A stretch of DNA of 64,000 bases from positions 124,001 through 188,000 of the forward strand of contig JAFDVQ010000016.1 of NCBI GenBank assembly GCA_018268915.1, in the 5' to 3' direction. The translations under genes were made by a program, and so were the position numbers. This document shows, piece after piece, positions 19,201 through 27,296 of the stretch. Source of the stretch: Acidobacteriota bacterium. Its GTDB lineage: Bacteria > Acidobacteriota > Terriglobia > Terriglobales > Acidobacteriaceae. The notes under the pieces were generated by a model. The model did not search any database, had not been told where the DNA came from, and was given only the letters and a program-made list of their open reading frames with translations. Numbering within the stretch: position 1 is the stretch's first letter; each line of letters starts with the position of its first letter.

Positions 19201-19442
19201 CGGGGCGCAATATTCTAGTAGGGCCTGGTATCAACACCTTCGATGGCTCGTTGCGCAAGGTCTTCACGATCGCCGAGCACCAGAATCTCGAGTTTCGTGG
19301 CGAGTTCTTCAATATGTTCAACCATCCCAACTTCACGCAACCCGATCCCTTCATCGACGACGGACCGGGATCAACCGGAGTGATCACCGCAACCAGCCTT
19401 CCGAATCGGCAGGTCCAGATCGGACTAAAATACAAATTCTGA
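16215..19442 (+). CDS. Oar-like TonB-dependent receptor
   Basis: This outer-membrane receptor of 1075 residues has a signal peptide (MKKRILLLCGLLSGTLCAQ), a carboxypeptidase-regulatory-like domain (about residues 22-105, with GAIVGTLHDASGAVIAGATV), a plug with INGRDY-like IPLNGRDYVQLASLSPG and DGIDNNSNDTGG, and a barrel ending QIGLKYKF. I use ATG 16215, which gives a proper signal peptide. AAGGAG at 16194-16199 is 15 bases upstream, slightly far, and an in-frame ATT/ATG at 16158 would put a charged non-signal stretch in front. It is followed by a DUF4832 protein and a serine hydrolase on the same strand, so it probably feeds a small surface-degradation and uptake group. Confidence 0.93.
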   Translation: MKKRILLLCGLLSGTLCAQVDTGAIVGTLHDASGAVIAGATVTLVENSTNTVSVVHSDGQGDYVAPALHVGVYTVSVEAPGFRSQSRTSVNLQVQDRRRIDFTMAVGQTTTNVTVSDQAPAIQTETSALGQVIGSETITDIPLNGRDYVQLASLSPGVVSTKAGTNGNTGGSSTGGQSAFAANGSRGTLNNFLLDGIDNNSNDTGGFILRTSVDAIEEFKIQTNSFSAQFGRSGGATVNATIKSGSNAYHGGVFEFLRNSAMDARDYFEDPTTPKASFKQNQFGATIGGPIWRNKLFWFGDYQGTTIRVPTTWISSVPDAAQRIGDFSGTGNDVIYDPSTYNSGTNTRSAFAGNVIPQGAIDPIAQQILNLYPLPNQPGKLRNNYVITPVGQDLINQGDFRGDYNKSDADHAFFRWSMSGRTAYNPPPLPGLAGGGGSSTGYAFEDTMGASLGETHTFSARTLNEFRIGFNHVAIRRGVPVGGNVVPPTNLLVPGVPQDPQTSGITLFKPNIYRRIGSPSYAPTILSSEERQITNVLNLVRGKHTIAVGGEIRWSQFNIFQVPAPNGSFSFTGQFTQNPDDGDGGSPLADELLGLPVSSTITTLMKLHNRQYTPSLFVQDDFKVSERLTLNLGARYDYFSPFVERNDHQSNFDYATGTLLVAGQDGASRSLVEPDHLNFVPRVGFAWSAHKQTVISSAYGIFFSGQEIRTAAPLQLAYNAPFYYQSFFTSDGITPSLTVSGGFPPFSASNAIDPTVTSVDQRLRTPYYQEWNFAIQQGLPSSIALELSYAGSKGTHLQSLTDQNQVLVPGPGDVQSRRPYPNFGPFSSIQNRGSSTYHSLQLKAQKQYSKSLSFLSSFTWGKVLNDQPEICCAQPFPQNSYNVGAEKGPADFDQRLRWASSFDYALPIGRGNRYLSSSRLGDLILGGWHASGIYSLTSGFYFSPQIGYDPSNTGTQGLVRPNRIANGNLSSRERSPDLWFDPNAFTLPDPYTFGDAGRNILVGPGINTFDGSLRKVFTIAEHQNLEFRGEFFNMFNHPNFTQPDPFIDDGPGSTGVITATSLPNRQVQIGLKYKF

Positions 19443-19461
19443 TCATCAGCTTGATGCTCGA

Positions 19462-19488
19462 TATTCCTCGTCCGAGTGGCGAGGAATA
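19462..19488. repeat. Perfect 9-bp inverted repeat in Oar/DUF4832 gap
   Basis: TATTCCTCG and CGAGGAATA flank a 9-base loop between the receptor stop and the DUF4832 start. No T-run follows, so it is not a standard terminator. It may be an mRNA-processing or attenuating hairpin that lowers expression of the downstream genes relative to the receptor, or an operator. Confidence 0.45.
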
Positions 19489-19511
19489 GGTCTGCATACG
19501 GGGATTTGCAA

Positions 19512-20942
19512 ATGGGAAAAAGCGTGTTGGGAAATCTGCTGACAGGGTTGTGCATTCTTAACTTTGCGGTTGGCCTGAATGTGTATGGGCAGCGGGATAC
19601 CGTGGTCATCCGTCCAAAAGAAATCAAGGACGTCCTCGTCAACCCGGGTATGGGTATTACGACTTTTCAGAGATTCAACGGGCAGTCGTTAAACCCACCG
19701 CTGAAATGGTCCGAAGCTGGCCCCGTTTCGAAGCTGCCTCAGGCAGATCCGAAGCCAGACTTCCCGGAGACCACGGTTTCGTATTGCCGGTGGTACTGGG
19801 AAGCGATCGAGCCCGAGCGAGGAGTGTTTCGCTGGGACATAGTTGATCTGGCGATCGCAGAGGCGCGGGCGCACGGGCAACGGCTGGCGATTCGCCTTAT
19901 GCCGTATGACGAAAAGAATCAATACCCGCTTCCGAAGTGGTACAGAGAGTCGGGCGCGAAACGGGCCAATAAGAGCGAGGATAAGGACGGCAAAATCTGG
20001 CAGCCAGACTTCAGCGATCCTCTCTACCTCAAGTATTGGGGAGAACTGGTGACCGAGGCAGGGAAGCGATATGACGGCAACCCCGCGCTCGACAGCGTCG
20101 ACATATCGTCAGTTGGCTATTGGGGAGAGGGCTGGAGTCCTTACATGCCCCCGTTCCCGAATCAGAAGGCGCTTATCGATATCTGGGTCGCTGCCTTTCC
20201 TCATACAGAATTGTTGATGAACTTCGATGAACCCGAGGCCCTAGAGTACGGAACGAGTCAAGGCGCCGGGTGGAGGCTCGATTGCCTGGGCGACATGCGC
20301 ATGGCGTCAGAGAACAAATATTTCGAGCCGGAGATGCTGGATGTTTACCCGCAGCAGATTGTCCGCACCGGCATTCAGAACGTCTGGCAGCATCATCCTG
20401 TTTCGCTGGAAACTTGCGGCACTCCATCCAGTTGGAAGAAGGATGGATTTGACGTTGACTACATCCTCAGTCAGGCATTGCGCTGGCACGTCACCACAGT
20501 GAACGTGAAATCGTCGCCCATCCCAGCCGAATGGAAATCCAGATTTGAGGAGTTCCAGCGCAAGATGGGATACCGGTTCATTCTGCGCAGGCTGGAATTT
20601 CCGAAGACCGTGAAGCCCGGTTCGATGATGCCGATTCACATGTGGTGGCTAAACGACGGTGTAGCGCCAATCTATCGCGATTACCAACTTGCACTGGAAT
20701 TGAAATCATCAACGGATAGCGCGATCATTCGAGTCCCAGCGAAGTTGAGAGAATGGCTTCCGGGTGATGCGGTCGTAGATGAGCCCTTGTATATTCCGGA
20801 CGATTTGAAGCCTGGAACTTACAGCGTACGAGTCGCGATGGTGGATCCGAATTCAGGTAAGCCTGCGATTCAGCTCGCCATTGAAGGTCGTCAGCCCGAC
20901 GGCTGGTATGAGACAGGCGCCATTCAAATCGGTGCGCAATAG
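19512..20942 (+). CDS. Exported TIM-barrel protein with DUF4832 domain
   Basis: This 476-residue exported protein starts with a signal peptide (after MGKSVLGN, ending NVYGQ). The middle part looks like a GH42-like TIM barrel: NPGMGITTFQRF, YCRWYWEAIEPERGVF, RLAIRLMPY and VDISSVGYWGEGW. The last 120 residues form the DUF4832 beta-sandwich (KPGSMMPIHMWWLNDGVAPIY, followed by LKPGTYSVRVAMVDP). The family is found with polysaccharide-utilisation genes and is thought to act on glycans, but catalytic residues are not established. The Glu in WEAIEPERG and in YWGEGW are candidates. ATG 19512 is preferred over GTG 19476 because it gives the signal peptide. Confidence 0.85.
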   Translation: MGKSVLGNLLTGLCILNFAVGLNVYGQRDTVVIRPKEIKDVLVNPGMGITTFQRFNGQSLNPPLKWSEAGPVSKLPQADPKPDFPETTVSYCRWYWEAIEPERGVFRWDIVDLAIAEARAHGQRLAIRLMPYDEKNQYPLPKWYRESGAKRANKSEDKDGKIWQPDFSDPLYLKYWGELVTEAGKRYDGNPALDSVDISSVGYWGEGWSPYMPPFPNQKALIDIWVAAFPHTELLMNFDEPEALEYGTSQGAGWRLDCLGDMRMASENKYFEPEMLDVYPQQIVRTGIQNVWQHHPVSLETCGTPSSWKKDGFDVDYILSQALRWHVTTVNVKSSPIPAEWKSRFEEFQRKMGYRFILRRLEFPKTVKPGSMMPIHMWWLNDGVAPIYRDYQLALELKSSTDSAIIRVPAKLREWLPGDAVVDEPLYIPDDLKPGTYSVRVAMVDPNSGKPAIQLAIEGRQPDGWYETGAIQIGAQ

Positions 20943-20980
20943 TTAGAATTAACTGTCATCGATTTCAAAGGAGCCAGTTC

Positions 20981-22213
20981 ATGTCGCTCGTACGCCGCTG
21001 CTTTGCAATTCCCGCATTGCTCTTCATCAGTGCCCTGTGTGCCGCACAGACTAGACCCGCACGCGAGATCAATCGAGATATCGCGGCGAAGATTCCAGAG
21101 CGAATGCGGCATTTTGTCGATGAGAAGGCAGTTGCCGGCGTGGTAACACTCGTCGCACGAGACCGCGACGTCATCGAATTCGACGCGCAGGGTATGGCTG
21201 ATACTGAAGCGAATCACCTAATGCGGAAGGACACGATCTTTCAGATCATGTCGATGACAAAGCCAGTCACGGCCATCGGAATCATGATGCTGGCTGAGGA
21301 AGGCAAGCTTTCGCTGCGCGATCCTGTAGATATGTATCTCCCGGAGTTCAAGGATCTCAAAGTCGCAGCCAACAATGGACCCGATGGAGCCCGTCTGCGG
21401 CAACCCGATCATGCAATCACTATCCGGGATTTGCTCACGCATACCGCCGGAATGACGGACGCGGCGCCCGCCGCAATTGGCGACTACCAACACGCAATGA
21501 ACGTTCCACTCGGGGAGGTTGTGAATCACCTTGCAAAGGAGCAGCTGCTGTTCCAGCCAGGAACTGCCTGGAGTTACTCCAGCGCAGGAATTGAGATTCT
21601 TGGCCGTATCATCGAGGTCTGCTCCGGACAGAAGTACGAAGACTTCATTGGCGATCGCATCCTGAAGCCGCTGGGCATGAAGGACTCATTCTTCTTCCCG
21701 CCAGCTGACAAGGTCGATCGCATCGCGATGGTCTACGTTGGCAAGGACGGGAACCTGGTGCGCGCACCGGGAGACATTCTGGGCGGCGATCCGGCGAAGC
21801 ACCGCGCGGGATCAGTATTCTCCGCACCGGGATGGGGACTCTATTCCACGGCCGAAGATCTGCTCCATCTGTATCAGATGATGCTCAATGATGGGACTTA
21901 TGCGAATCACCGATATCTGTCGCCGTTTTCAATTCATCTAATGACCGAGTCGCACACCTCTGACATTCGCCGGAAAGGCTGGATGCGAGGTTCAGACTAT
22001 GGGTTGGCCTGGGAGGTTGTTACCGATCCGATGGGAGAGCTGGCCGGCCATGGTCTCGGCAGCTACGGGCACGGCGGAGCGTTCGGCACACAGGGATGGA
22101 TCGATCCGACCAATCGGCTCATTACGATTATGCTGATCCAGCGCGCTGATGGCGGCACAGACACCATGACTCGCGTCTTTCTGAACATGGCTGAATCGAG
22201 CCTGGGCAAGTAG
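20981..22213 (+). CDS. Serine hydrolase, class C beta-lactamase family
   Basis: This periplasmic or secreted serine hydrolase has 410 residues. The signal peptide ends near CAAQ (residue 23). The nucleophile motif S-x-x-K is SMTK (Ser91-Lys94), the second motif is YSSAG (Y-x-S in place of Y-x-N), and the third-strand motif is HGG in YGHGGAFGTQGW, as in EstB-type esterases and class C relatives. ATG 20981 has AAAGGAG 8 bases upstream. Such proteins are usually esterases or D-Ala-peptidases rather than antibiotic-degrading enzymes. It lies 38 bp after the DUF4832 gene and may be co-transcribed, so a glycan esterase role is possible. Confidence 0.88.
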   Translation: MSLVRRCFAIPALLFISALCAAQTRPAREINRDIAAKIPERMRHFVDEKAVAGVVTLVARDRDVIEFDAQGMADTEANHLMRKDTIFQIMSMTKPVTAIGIMMLAEEGKLSLRDPVDMYLPEFKDLKVAANNGPDGARLRQPDHAITIRDLLTHTAGMTDAAPAAIGDYQHAMNVPLGEVVNHLAKEQLLFQPGTAWSYSSAGIEILGRIIEVCSGQKYEDFIGDRILKPLGMKDSFFFPPADKVDRIAMVYVGKDGNLVRAPGDILGGDPAKHRAGSVFSAPGWGLYSTAEDLLHLYQMMLNDGTYANHRYLSPFSIHLMTESHTSDIRRKGWMRGSDYGLAWEVVTDPMGELAGHGLGSYGHGGAFGTQGWIDPTNRLITIMLIQRADGGTDTMTRVFLNMAESSLGK

Positions 22214-22680
22214 AGTCGGTGGCCGGTTGCAGCCTTCCGCTTGCCCTTGCCGCGAAACGGACCATGTCGAAGTTCAAGGCATTGCAGAAAAGACTGGCTT
22301 GGGGTGATGCCAGAGCCGTTTCTGCTTCCAGCCCGCCTGCAACTGGCGCTGCTACCTCCTGGCATCGCTCGCTACTGCCCTTTTATGTACAGTCCTGACT
22401 TTGGTGCTATTACCAGAGTGTCCTAATACACGGATGTTGTATGTACCCCTGCACGTTACCCCGCCAAACTAGCTACGGTATCAAATCAGGTCAGTGCGCG
22501 ACGAAGGCCAGCTCAACTGCCCTGATTTCGCAATCGCGTCCCCAGAGCCGACGAGAAGTTGGCCGACCACACGAAAAGCTGATTCATTGATGCCAGAAGC
22601 CGCATCAACTTTCCCGATCCGCCGTCACCCGAGCCAAGGCTCAGAGTTGAAGAAATCTGTTGAGGAAGAGGTCAAGTTGT
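22214..22680. other. 467-bp non-coding stretch before BIG2 lipoprotein
   Basis: No convincing gene, terminator or known riboswitch was found. A 61-codon open frame (22241-22426) has a composition rich in Pro, Leu and Arg and no ribosome site. A weak 7-bp hairpin lies near 22400-22420. The length suggests a long, possibly regulated leader for the adhesin-like gene. Confidence 0.4.
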
Positions 22681-25392
22681 ATGAAGAGAATCGGCGCGAT
22701 CGTTAGCTCGATTTTGATTCTGTGCGTAGCTTTCACGGGTTGCGGTGGCGGTAGCAGCCATAAGAATTCACAGGGAAGCGGCGGGACGACCCGTACGCTC
22801 GCCTCGATTACGGTGTATGGAGCGAACGCCGCACGATCAGTCGCACTAAGTGGAACTCTGCAGCTAACCGCGCAAGGGAACTACAGCGATGGAACAACCG
22901 CTGATCTCAGCTCCCAGGTCTCGTGGAGTTCCTCCGACTCCAGTGTCGCTGCACTCAACAACACGGGCCTCCTCACTAGCTATAAGACGGGATCGGTTAT
23001 CGCTACTGCCACTTCAGGTTCGGTGTCGGGAACGCTCGTTGTGACCATCAATGGCGTCTCGACCATTGATGTTGTAGCGCCGAATCCATCGCTGGCATCG
23101 GGTTCAACTGAACAGCTGACAGCAACTGCCGTATTTTCCGACCACAGCACGAAGTCGATCACCAGCGATGCAGCGTGGCAGAGCTCTGATAACACTGTTG
23201 CCGTTGTGAGCCCCAGCGGCCTGCTTACAGCCCTCAAGTCGGGTAATGTCACCGTCACAGCAACCTGGAATTCTATCTCTGGAAACGCAGCCGTCTCGGT
23301 AACTGCCGGGGCATTGTCTTCCATCACCATTATGCCGGCGGCTTTCTCCGTCGCATCGGGCCAGAGCAAGCAGCTCAGCGTTCTCGGGGTCTATGCGGAC
23401 GGCACGTCGCAGGATGTAACAAGCCAGGCTGCCTGGAACTCCAGCACGGCTGCTGCCTCAGTCGATTCGACAGGCCTTGTGACAGGCTCTTCCGCGGGCA
23501 CCTCGACCATCACTGCAACAATCGGCTCCAAGAGCGCATCTGCGCTCGCAACTGTATCGGCGGCGCTGCTGCAGACAATCAGCGTCAACCCCTTGACCGC
23601 GTCGATCGCCACGGGTCAGACTCAGGCATTTACAGCTTACGGAAATTTCTCTGACGGAAGCCAGACGGATATTTCAAACTCGGCTAGTTGGGCTTCGTCA
23701 GCTACAAACTATGCAACTGTAGACCCGACCGGCCTCGCGACGGGTGTCAGCGCCGGTGTGTCGACGATCTCGGCTTCCTCCGGTAGCGCGACTCCTGGAA
23801 GCGCAGCGCTGACGGTCTCGCCGGCTGTCCTCACGGAGATCGACATCGCGCCCGACGCGCAGTACATTCCTGTCGGCGGACAACTCCAGCTGAGCCTGAC
23901 TGGAACCTACAGCGATGGTTCAACTCAGGACATCACGGCAAGCGCAACCTGGTCATCCTCTGATTCAACCCTTGCTTCAGTCGATCCAGGAACCGGCATT
24001 GTGTCCGGTGTTGCCAACAGCAACAATAACCCTGTGACGATCACTGCAACTTACGGGAGCATTTCGAACACCGCCACCGTCTACGTTACGGATGCGGTCC
24101 CTGTCTCGATCCAACTCACGCCCGCAACGTCTTCGATCGCCAGCGGCACAACGCAGCAGTATTCGGTCAACGTCGTATACAGCGATGGCAGCCTGCAGCC
24201 GGTAACAACCGGTCTATCGTGGTTGTCTTCGTCAGCTTCGGTCGCCGGTGTTGATCTCAACGGTTTGGCAACCGCCCTGGCTCCGGGACAAACGACCATC
24301 ACCGTTTTCTACGATTCCATGTCAGCCACCGCTTCTCTGACGGTCACTCCTGCGGTTCTGACCAATATCGTGGTCACTCCCATCACAACCGTGGTTGGCG
24401 TGAACGGCAACGCGCAATTCACTGCAAACGGAGTCTTCTCTGATAACAGCACGCAGGATATCTCTTCGCATGTAGTGTGGACTTCCTCCAACGGCGCGCT
24501 CGCAACAATCAACGCTTCCGGTCTCGCAACGGGAGTCAGCACGGGTACACTCATGATCACGGCCACCTCTGGAGCGATCAGCGGCTCGGCAACCCTTAAC
24601 GTGACGACGTCAACGCTGCAGTCGATCACGATAACGCCGAGTAACCCGATACTCCCCCCGCACTCACGAACGCAGCTTACCGCCATTGGCAACTTCAGCG
24701 ATGGTTCGCAGCAGGTGCTCTCGGGAGTTTCATGGCACTCCAACTCTCCGTCCGTTGCAATGGTGAACGGCAGCGGTGTCCTTCGTTCCAAGAACTCCAA
24801 GAACAAGTCGGTAACCATAACTGCAAAGCTGAACGGCGTCAGTGGCACAACCAGTGTTACGGTCACGTCGATGACGATTCAGACAGTGGCAATTCAACCG
24901 GCGAATCCGATCATGGCGACCGGTACTAAATTGCAACTCGCGCTGATCGGAACCTTCAGCGACGGGACCACGCAGATCGACCTGACAGCTTCAGCTCGCT
25001 GGCAGACTTCGAACTACGCTGACGCTGTTGTCAACCGGCAAGGCGTCTTGACGGGCGCTGCCGCCGGCAGCCTAACGGTTACTGGAAGCATTAACGGTGT
25101 AGCTTCCGCAACTACAAACGTAACGGTGACCAGCGCAACCGTACAAAGTATCACCGTCACTCCCGCGAATCCGACTATCGCTCTGGGATCTTCGCAGCAG
25201 TTCGCCGCAAGCGGATCATTCAGCGATGGTTCGACACAGAACATCTCGAATGTCGTGACCTGGTCTTCATCCACGCCCACGGTTGCAATTGTCAACCAGA
25301 GCGGCATGGCAGCAAGCGCCTCACACGGAACAACCAACATCAACGCGACTCTTACCGGCATTACAGGATCCACGCAGCTGACGGTCAATTAG
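22681..25392 (+). CDS. Lipoprotein with ten BIG2 Ig-like domains
   Basis: This is a 903-residue surface lipoprotein. MKRIGAIVSS with lipobox FTGC (Cys about residue 21) is followed by a short Ser/Gly linker and ten tandem BIG2 domains of about 85 residues. Each has the pattern L-x-x-I-x-V-x-P, Q-L-x-A-x-G-x-Y/F-S-D-G-S-T-x-D-I, V-x-W-x-S-S, V-x-x-x-G-L-x-T-G and T-I-T-A, and the protein ends exactly with domain ten. I start at ATG 22681, with an AGGAAGAGG site about 10 bases upstream; TTG 22660 lies before this site. BIG2 arrays act as stalks in adhesins and in some enzymes. No other domain is present, so binding or structural work at the cell surface is likely. Confidence 0.92.
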   Translation: MKRIGAIVSSILILCVAFTGCGGGSSHKNSQGSGGTTRTLASITVYGANAARSVALSGTLQLTAQGNYSDGTTADLSSQVSWSSSDSSVAALNNTGLLTSYKTGSVIATATSGSVSGTLVVTINGVSTIDVVAPNPSLASGSTEQLTATAVFSDHSTKSITSDAAWQSSDNTVAVVSPSGLLTALKSGNVTVTATWNSISGNAAVSVTAGALSSITIMPAAFSVASGQSKQLSVLGVYADGTSQDVTSQAAWNSSTAAASVDSTGLVTGSSAGTSTITATIGSKSASALATVSAALLQTISVNPLTASIATGQTQAFTAYGNFSDGSQTDISNSASWASSATNYATVDPTGLATGVSAGVSTISASSGSATPGSAALTVSPAVLTEIDIAPDAQYIPVGGQLQLSLTGTYSDGSTQDITASATWSSSDSTLASVDPGTGIVSGVANSNNNPVTITATYGSISNTATVYVTDAVPVSIQLTPATSSIASGTTQQYSVNVVYSDGSLQPVTTGLSWLSSSASVAGVDLNGLATALAPGQTTITVFYDSMSATASLTVTPAVLTNIVVTPITTVVGVNGNAQFTANGVFSDNSTQDISSHVVWTSSNGALATINASGLATGVSTGTLMITATSGAISGSATLNVTTSTLQSITITPSNPILPPHSRTQLTAIGNFSDGSQQVLSGVSWHSNSPSVAMVNGSGVLRSKNSKNKSVTITAKLNGVSGTTSVTVTSMTIQTVAIQPANPIMATGTKLQLALIGTFSDGTTQIDLTASARWQTSNYADAVVNRQGVLTGAAAGSLTVTGSINGVASATTNVTVTSATVQSITVTPANPTIALGSSQQFAASGSFSDGSTQNISNVVTWSSSTPTVAIVNQSGMAASASHGTTNINATLTGITGSTQLTVN

Positions 25393-25432
25393 CCTCAAAG
25401 CTTCAACGATCCCCAGATCGCGTTCCACCTGG

Positions 25433-25461
25433 AAGGCTCACTCTTTACCGGAGTGGGCCTT
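25433..25461. terminator. Hairpin between convergent genes
   Basis: AAGGCTCACTC and GAGTGGGCCTT can form an 11-bp stem with one G-U pair around a 7-base loop. It lies 40 bp after the lipoprotein gene and contains the stop codon of the converging glycosylase gene. The following T-tract is weak (CTTCATTTG), so its efficiency is uncertain. Confidence 0.5.
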
Positions 25462-26163
25462 CTTCATTTGCTTACCAAGATCGAAAGAGAGCGGGCAATG
25501 CTCGCAATCGGGCACTTTTCCGCAATGAGCTTTTCCTACTGCCACCGTCAGCGCGTGGAATTCATTAAGGAGCCCTATTCGGTCTGGAACTGCATCGACG
25601 GAGAATGCCTGGTTAGTGAGTTGGACAAGTGCCTCATAGCCTTTCGGGTTCTTTTCTGGCTCCGGGTGGATGAGCTGATGACGCGAGACAATGCGCCTGA
25701 GGTATTCATCCGCAACCGGGACAGCATGGCCCAACGCATAAAGCAGGATCGCATCCGCAGTCTCCGGTCCGACCCCGGGTAGCAATAGCAACCTTGCACG
25801 GATCTGTTCCGCAGCGCCTGCCGCAAGCCGATTGAGTAATCCACCGAATTCCATATCAAGCATCGTGACGAACGCCTTCAGAGCTAGCGCTTTCCGCGTC
25901 TGAAAGCCTGATGGCCTGATGAGACTTTGCAACTCACTTAGCGGAATTCTGCGAAGTCCGCTGATACTCAACACATCTGCGCGACGGAGATTCGAAAGCG
26001 AGACTTCAACGGCCTTCCAGGATGTGTTCTGGGTGAGATAGGCTCCGACGATCACTTCGAACTGCGTCTGAGCTGGCCACCAGTACTGCGGTCCGTAAGC
26101 CTTGACGAGCCGATCGTGCATCGCTCGAAGCCGCAAGGCTGCGGATACCCTGGACCGTCCCAT
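25438..26163 (-). CDS. HhH-GPD DNA glycosylase, MagIII/Nth-like
   Basis: This base-excision repair glycosylase of 241 residues has the HhH motif LPGVGPETADAI and the conserved Asp in VADEYLRR. The Lys that endonuclease III uses for AP-lyase chemistry (in the segment RKTAN) is Glu here (PETAD), as in the 3-methyladenine glycosylase MagIII of Helicobacter. So it is probably a monofunctional glycosylase. The C-terminal iron-sulfur loop appears incomplete: CGKVPDCEHCP holds three Cys with spacing 5 and 2, and no fourth Cys follows. ATG 26163 lies 2 bp after the TPR gene stop, so they form an operon. The substrate (alkylated purines or oxidised pyrimidines) is not settled. Confidence 0.87.
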   Translation of the reverse strand: MGRSRVSAALRLRAMHDRLVKAYGPQYWWPAQTQFEVIVGAYLTQNTSWKAVEVSLSNLRRADVLSISGLRRIPLSELQSLIRPSGFQTRKALALKAFVTMLDMEFGGLLNRLAAGAAEQIRARLLLLPGVGPETADAILLYALGHAVPVADEYLRRIVSRHQLIHPEPEKNPKGYEALVQLTNQAFSVDAVPDRIGLLNEFHALTVAVGKAHCGKVPDCEHCPLSFDLGKQMKKAHSGKE

Positions 26164-26165
26164 GA

Positions 26166-26528
26166 TCAGTGCTCGTCCGATGCGGGGCTACGGAGTTGCG
26201 CCCTCCATTCAAGCACGCGGGCACGGGCGGCAGCAGCCTCGGCTTCCGGGATGTGTCCAGCCTGTTGCAGCGAAATCGAAAGCGCTGTATGCGCGAGAGG
26301 ATCTTCTGGCGTAAGCGCTGTCAAAGCCAGGGCAGCGCCAACCGATTGCTCGAGTCGGCCGCTGTCCCGTAAAGCACGAACCAGCCCATGGTGCGCTTCG
26401 AAATAATTCGAGTCGGCATCTATCGCCGCCCGATAGCTATCGATGGCACCGGCGGCGTCGCCGTCAGCAAGTTGATCGGTTGCGCGAAGGCATAGTTGTT
26501 CGGCAGCTGCTAGTTTCTCTTCATTCAC
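26166..26528 (-). CDS. Small TPR protein
   Basis: This 120-residue cytoplasmic protein is made of three TPR-like helical hairpins, with alternating A-x-x-x-Y/A and A-L/A-H patterns (for example AIDSYRAAIDADSNYFEAHH, then ALTALTPEDPLAHTALSISL). No signal or enzyme motif is present. The start is GTG 26528 with a weak AAAGAAT site. It is coupled (2-bp gap) to the DNA glycosylase gene and divergent from yjbQ. A scaffolding role is all that can be said. Confidence 0.78.
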   Translation of the reverse strand: MNEEKLAAAEQLCLRATDQLADGDAAGAIDSYRAAIDADSNYFEAHHGLVRALRDSGRLEQSVGAALALTALTPEDPLAHTALSISLQQAGHIPEAEAAAARARVLEWRAQLRSPASDEH

Positions 26529-26577
26529 GACATTCTTTAGGATAAAGGCTGATGCTTGCTAAAGAGAGGAGCCCGCA

Positions 26578-27008
26578 ATGCCCAGCGGAGAGATGAAGAG
26601 CCATACCGAATACCTGACCTTCGAGACCCGTAAACGGAAAGAGATGGTGCATATCACCGATCAGGTAGAGCAGATTGTAAAGCGCAGCGGGGTGAAGGAT
26701 GGCCTTTGCTTTGTACGCCCATGCACATCACGGCCGCAATCTACGTGAACGATCATGAGAGCGGCCTGATTGAGGATATAGGCAAATGGCTGGAAGAACT
26801 GGCGCCAGAACGTCCTGACTACAAGCACCACCATACCGGCGAAGACAATGGCGATGCGCATCTCAAGTCGTTGCTGCTGCATCATGAGTCGACGCTGCCG
26901 GTGACCAATGCGCGGCTCGATCTCGGCACATGGCAGCGGATTTTCTACGCAGAATTTGATGGCCAGCGCAGAAAGCGCGTGATTGTGAAAGTTCTGGGAA
27001 TTGCCTAG
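26578..27008 (+). pseudogene. yjbQ: YjbQ family gene with 1-nt frameshift
   Basis: This codes for a YjbQ/UPF0047 protein, a small cytoplasmic family annotated as a secondary thiamine-phosphate synthase. Frame one runs from ATG 26578 (GAGGAG 6 bases upstream) through GLCFVRP. The family continues with PMHITAAIYVND, which is found in the next frame from ATG 26721. One base is missing at CGCCC/ATG, about 26719-26720. On both sides the protein is well conserved (HHHTGEDNGDAHLKS, LGTWQRIFYAEFDG), and the joined length of about 143 residues is normal. So the break is recent, a sequencing error, or, less likely, a recoding site; the local sequence is not a classical slippery heptamer. As written, frame one stops after about 55 codons. 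Confidence 0.85.
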
Positions 27009-27148
27009 AGAATCTTTTCCTTATTCCTGATTCGGTCCCGTAATCATCAGAGCCTCCACGAAGGTCATCCTTCTTTCTTTTCGGACGTCCCTCGGTTCGA
27101 TCAAATGGCCAAGTGGAAAGCGGATTGCTTCATTGTTGAAAATCTTCT

Positions 27149-27175
27149 TAAAGTCGTCTACGGGTGCGCCGATGA
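27149..27175 (+). promoter_or_regulatory. Sigma-28 (FliA) promoter of flagellin gene
   Basis: TAAAGTCG, 11 bases, then GCCGATGA matches the sigma-28 consensus TAAAGTTT-N11-GCCGATAA at 13 of 16 positions with correct spacing. The start of transcription would be near 27183, leaving an untranslated leader of about 115 bases before the flagellin ATG. Confidence 0.82.
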
Positions 27176-27296
27176 AAGCAGTGGGTAATGTGGTTCCTTC
27201 CACAAGGTGACCCGGGCTGCTACGACGCAGAAATCCGGTCAGGCACCCGCAGCAGGAACTCACTGGATCAATTCAACCGGAACAAGGAGAAATTGC

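Noticed and set aside
22241..22426. 61-codon ORF after the serine hydrolase gene
   Set aside because: No ribosome site, biased composition and no recognisable domain.
22214..22680. c-di-GMP riboswitch before the BIG2 lipoprotein
   Set aside because: The conserved GEMM core and tetraloop receptor sequence are not present.
27060..27082. Weak terminator after yjbQ (GAAGG/CCTTC and T-rich tail)
   Set aside because: Only a 5-bp stem; too short to support with confidence.
27021..27263. 80-codon open frame on the minus strand before flagellin
   Set aside because: It covers the sigma-28 promoter and the flagellin leader, has no ribosome site and no recognisable family.
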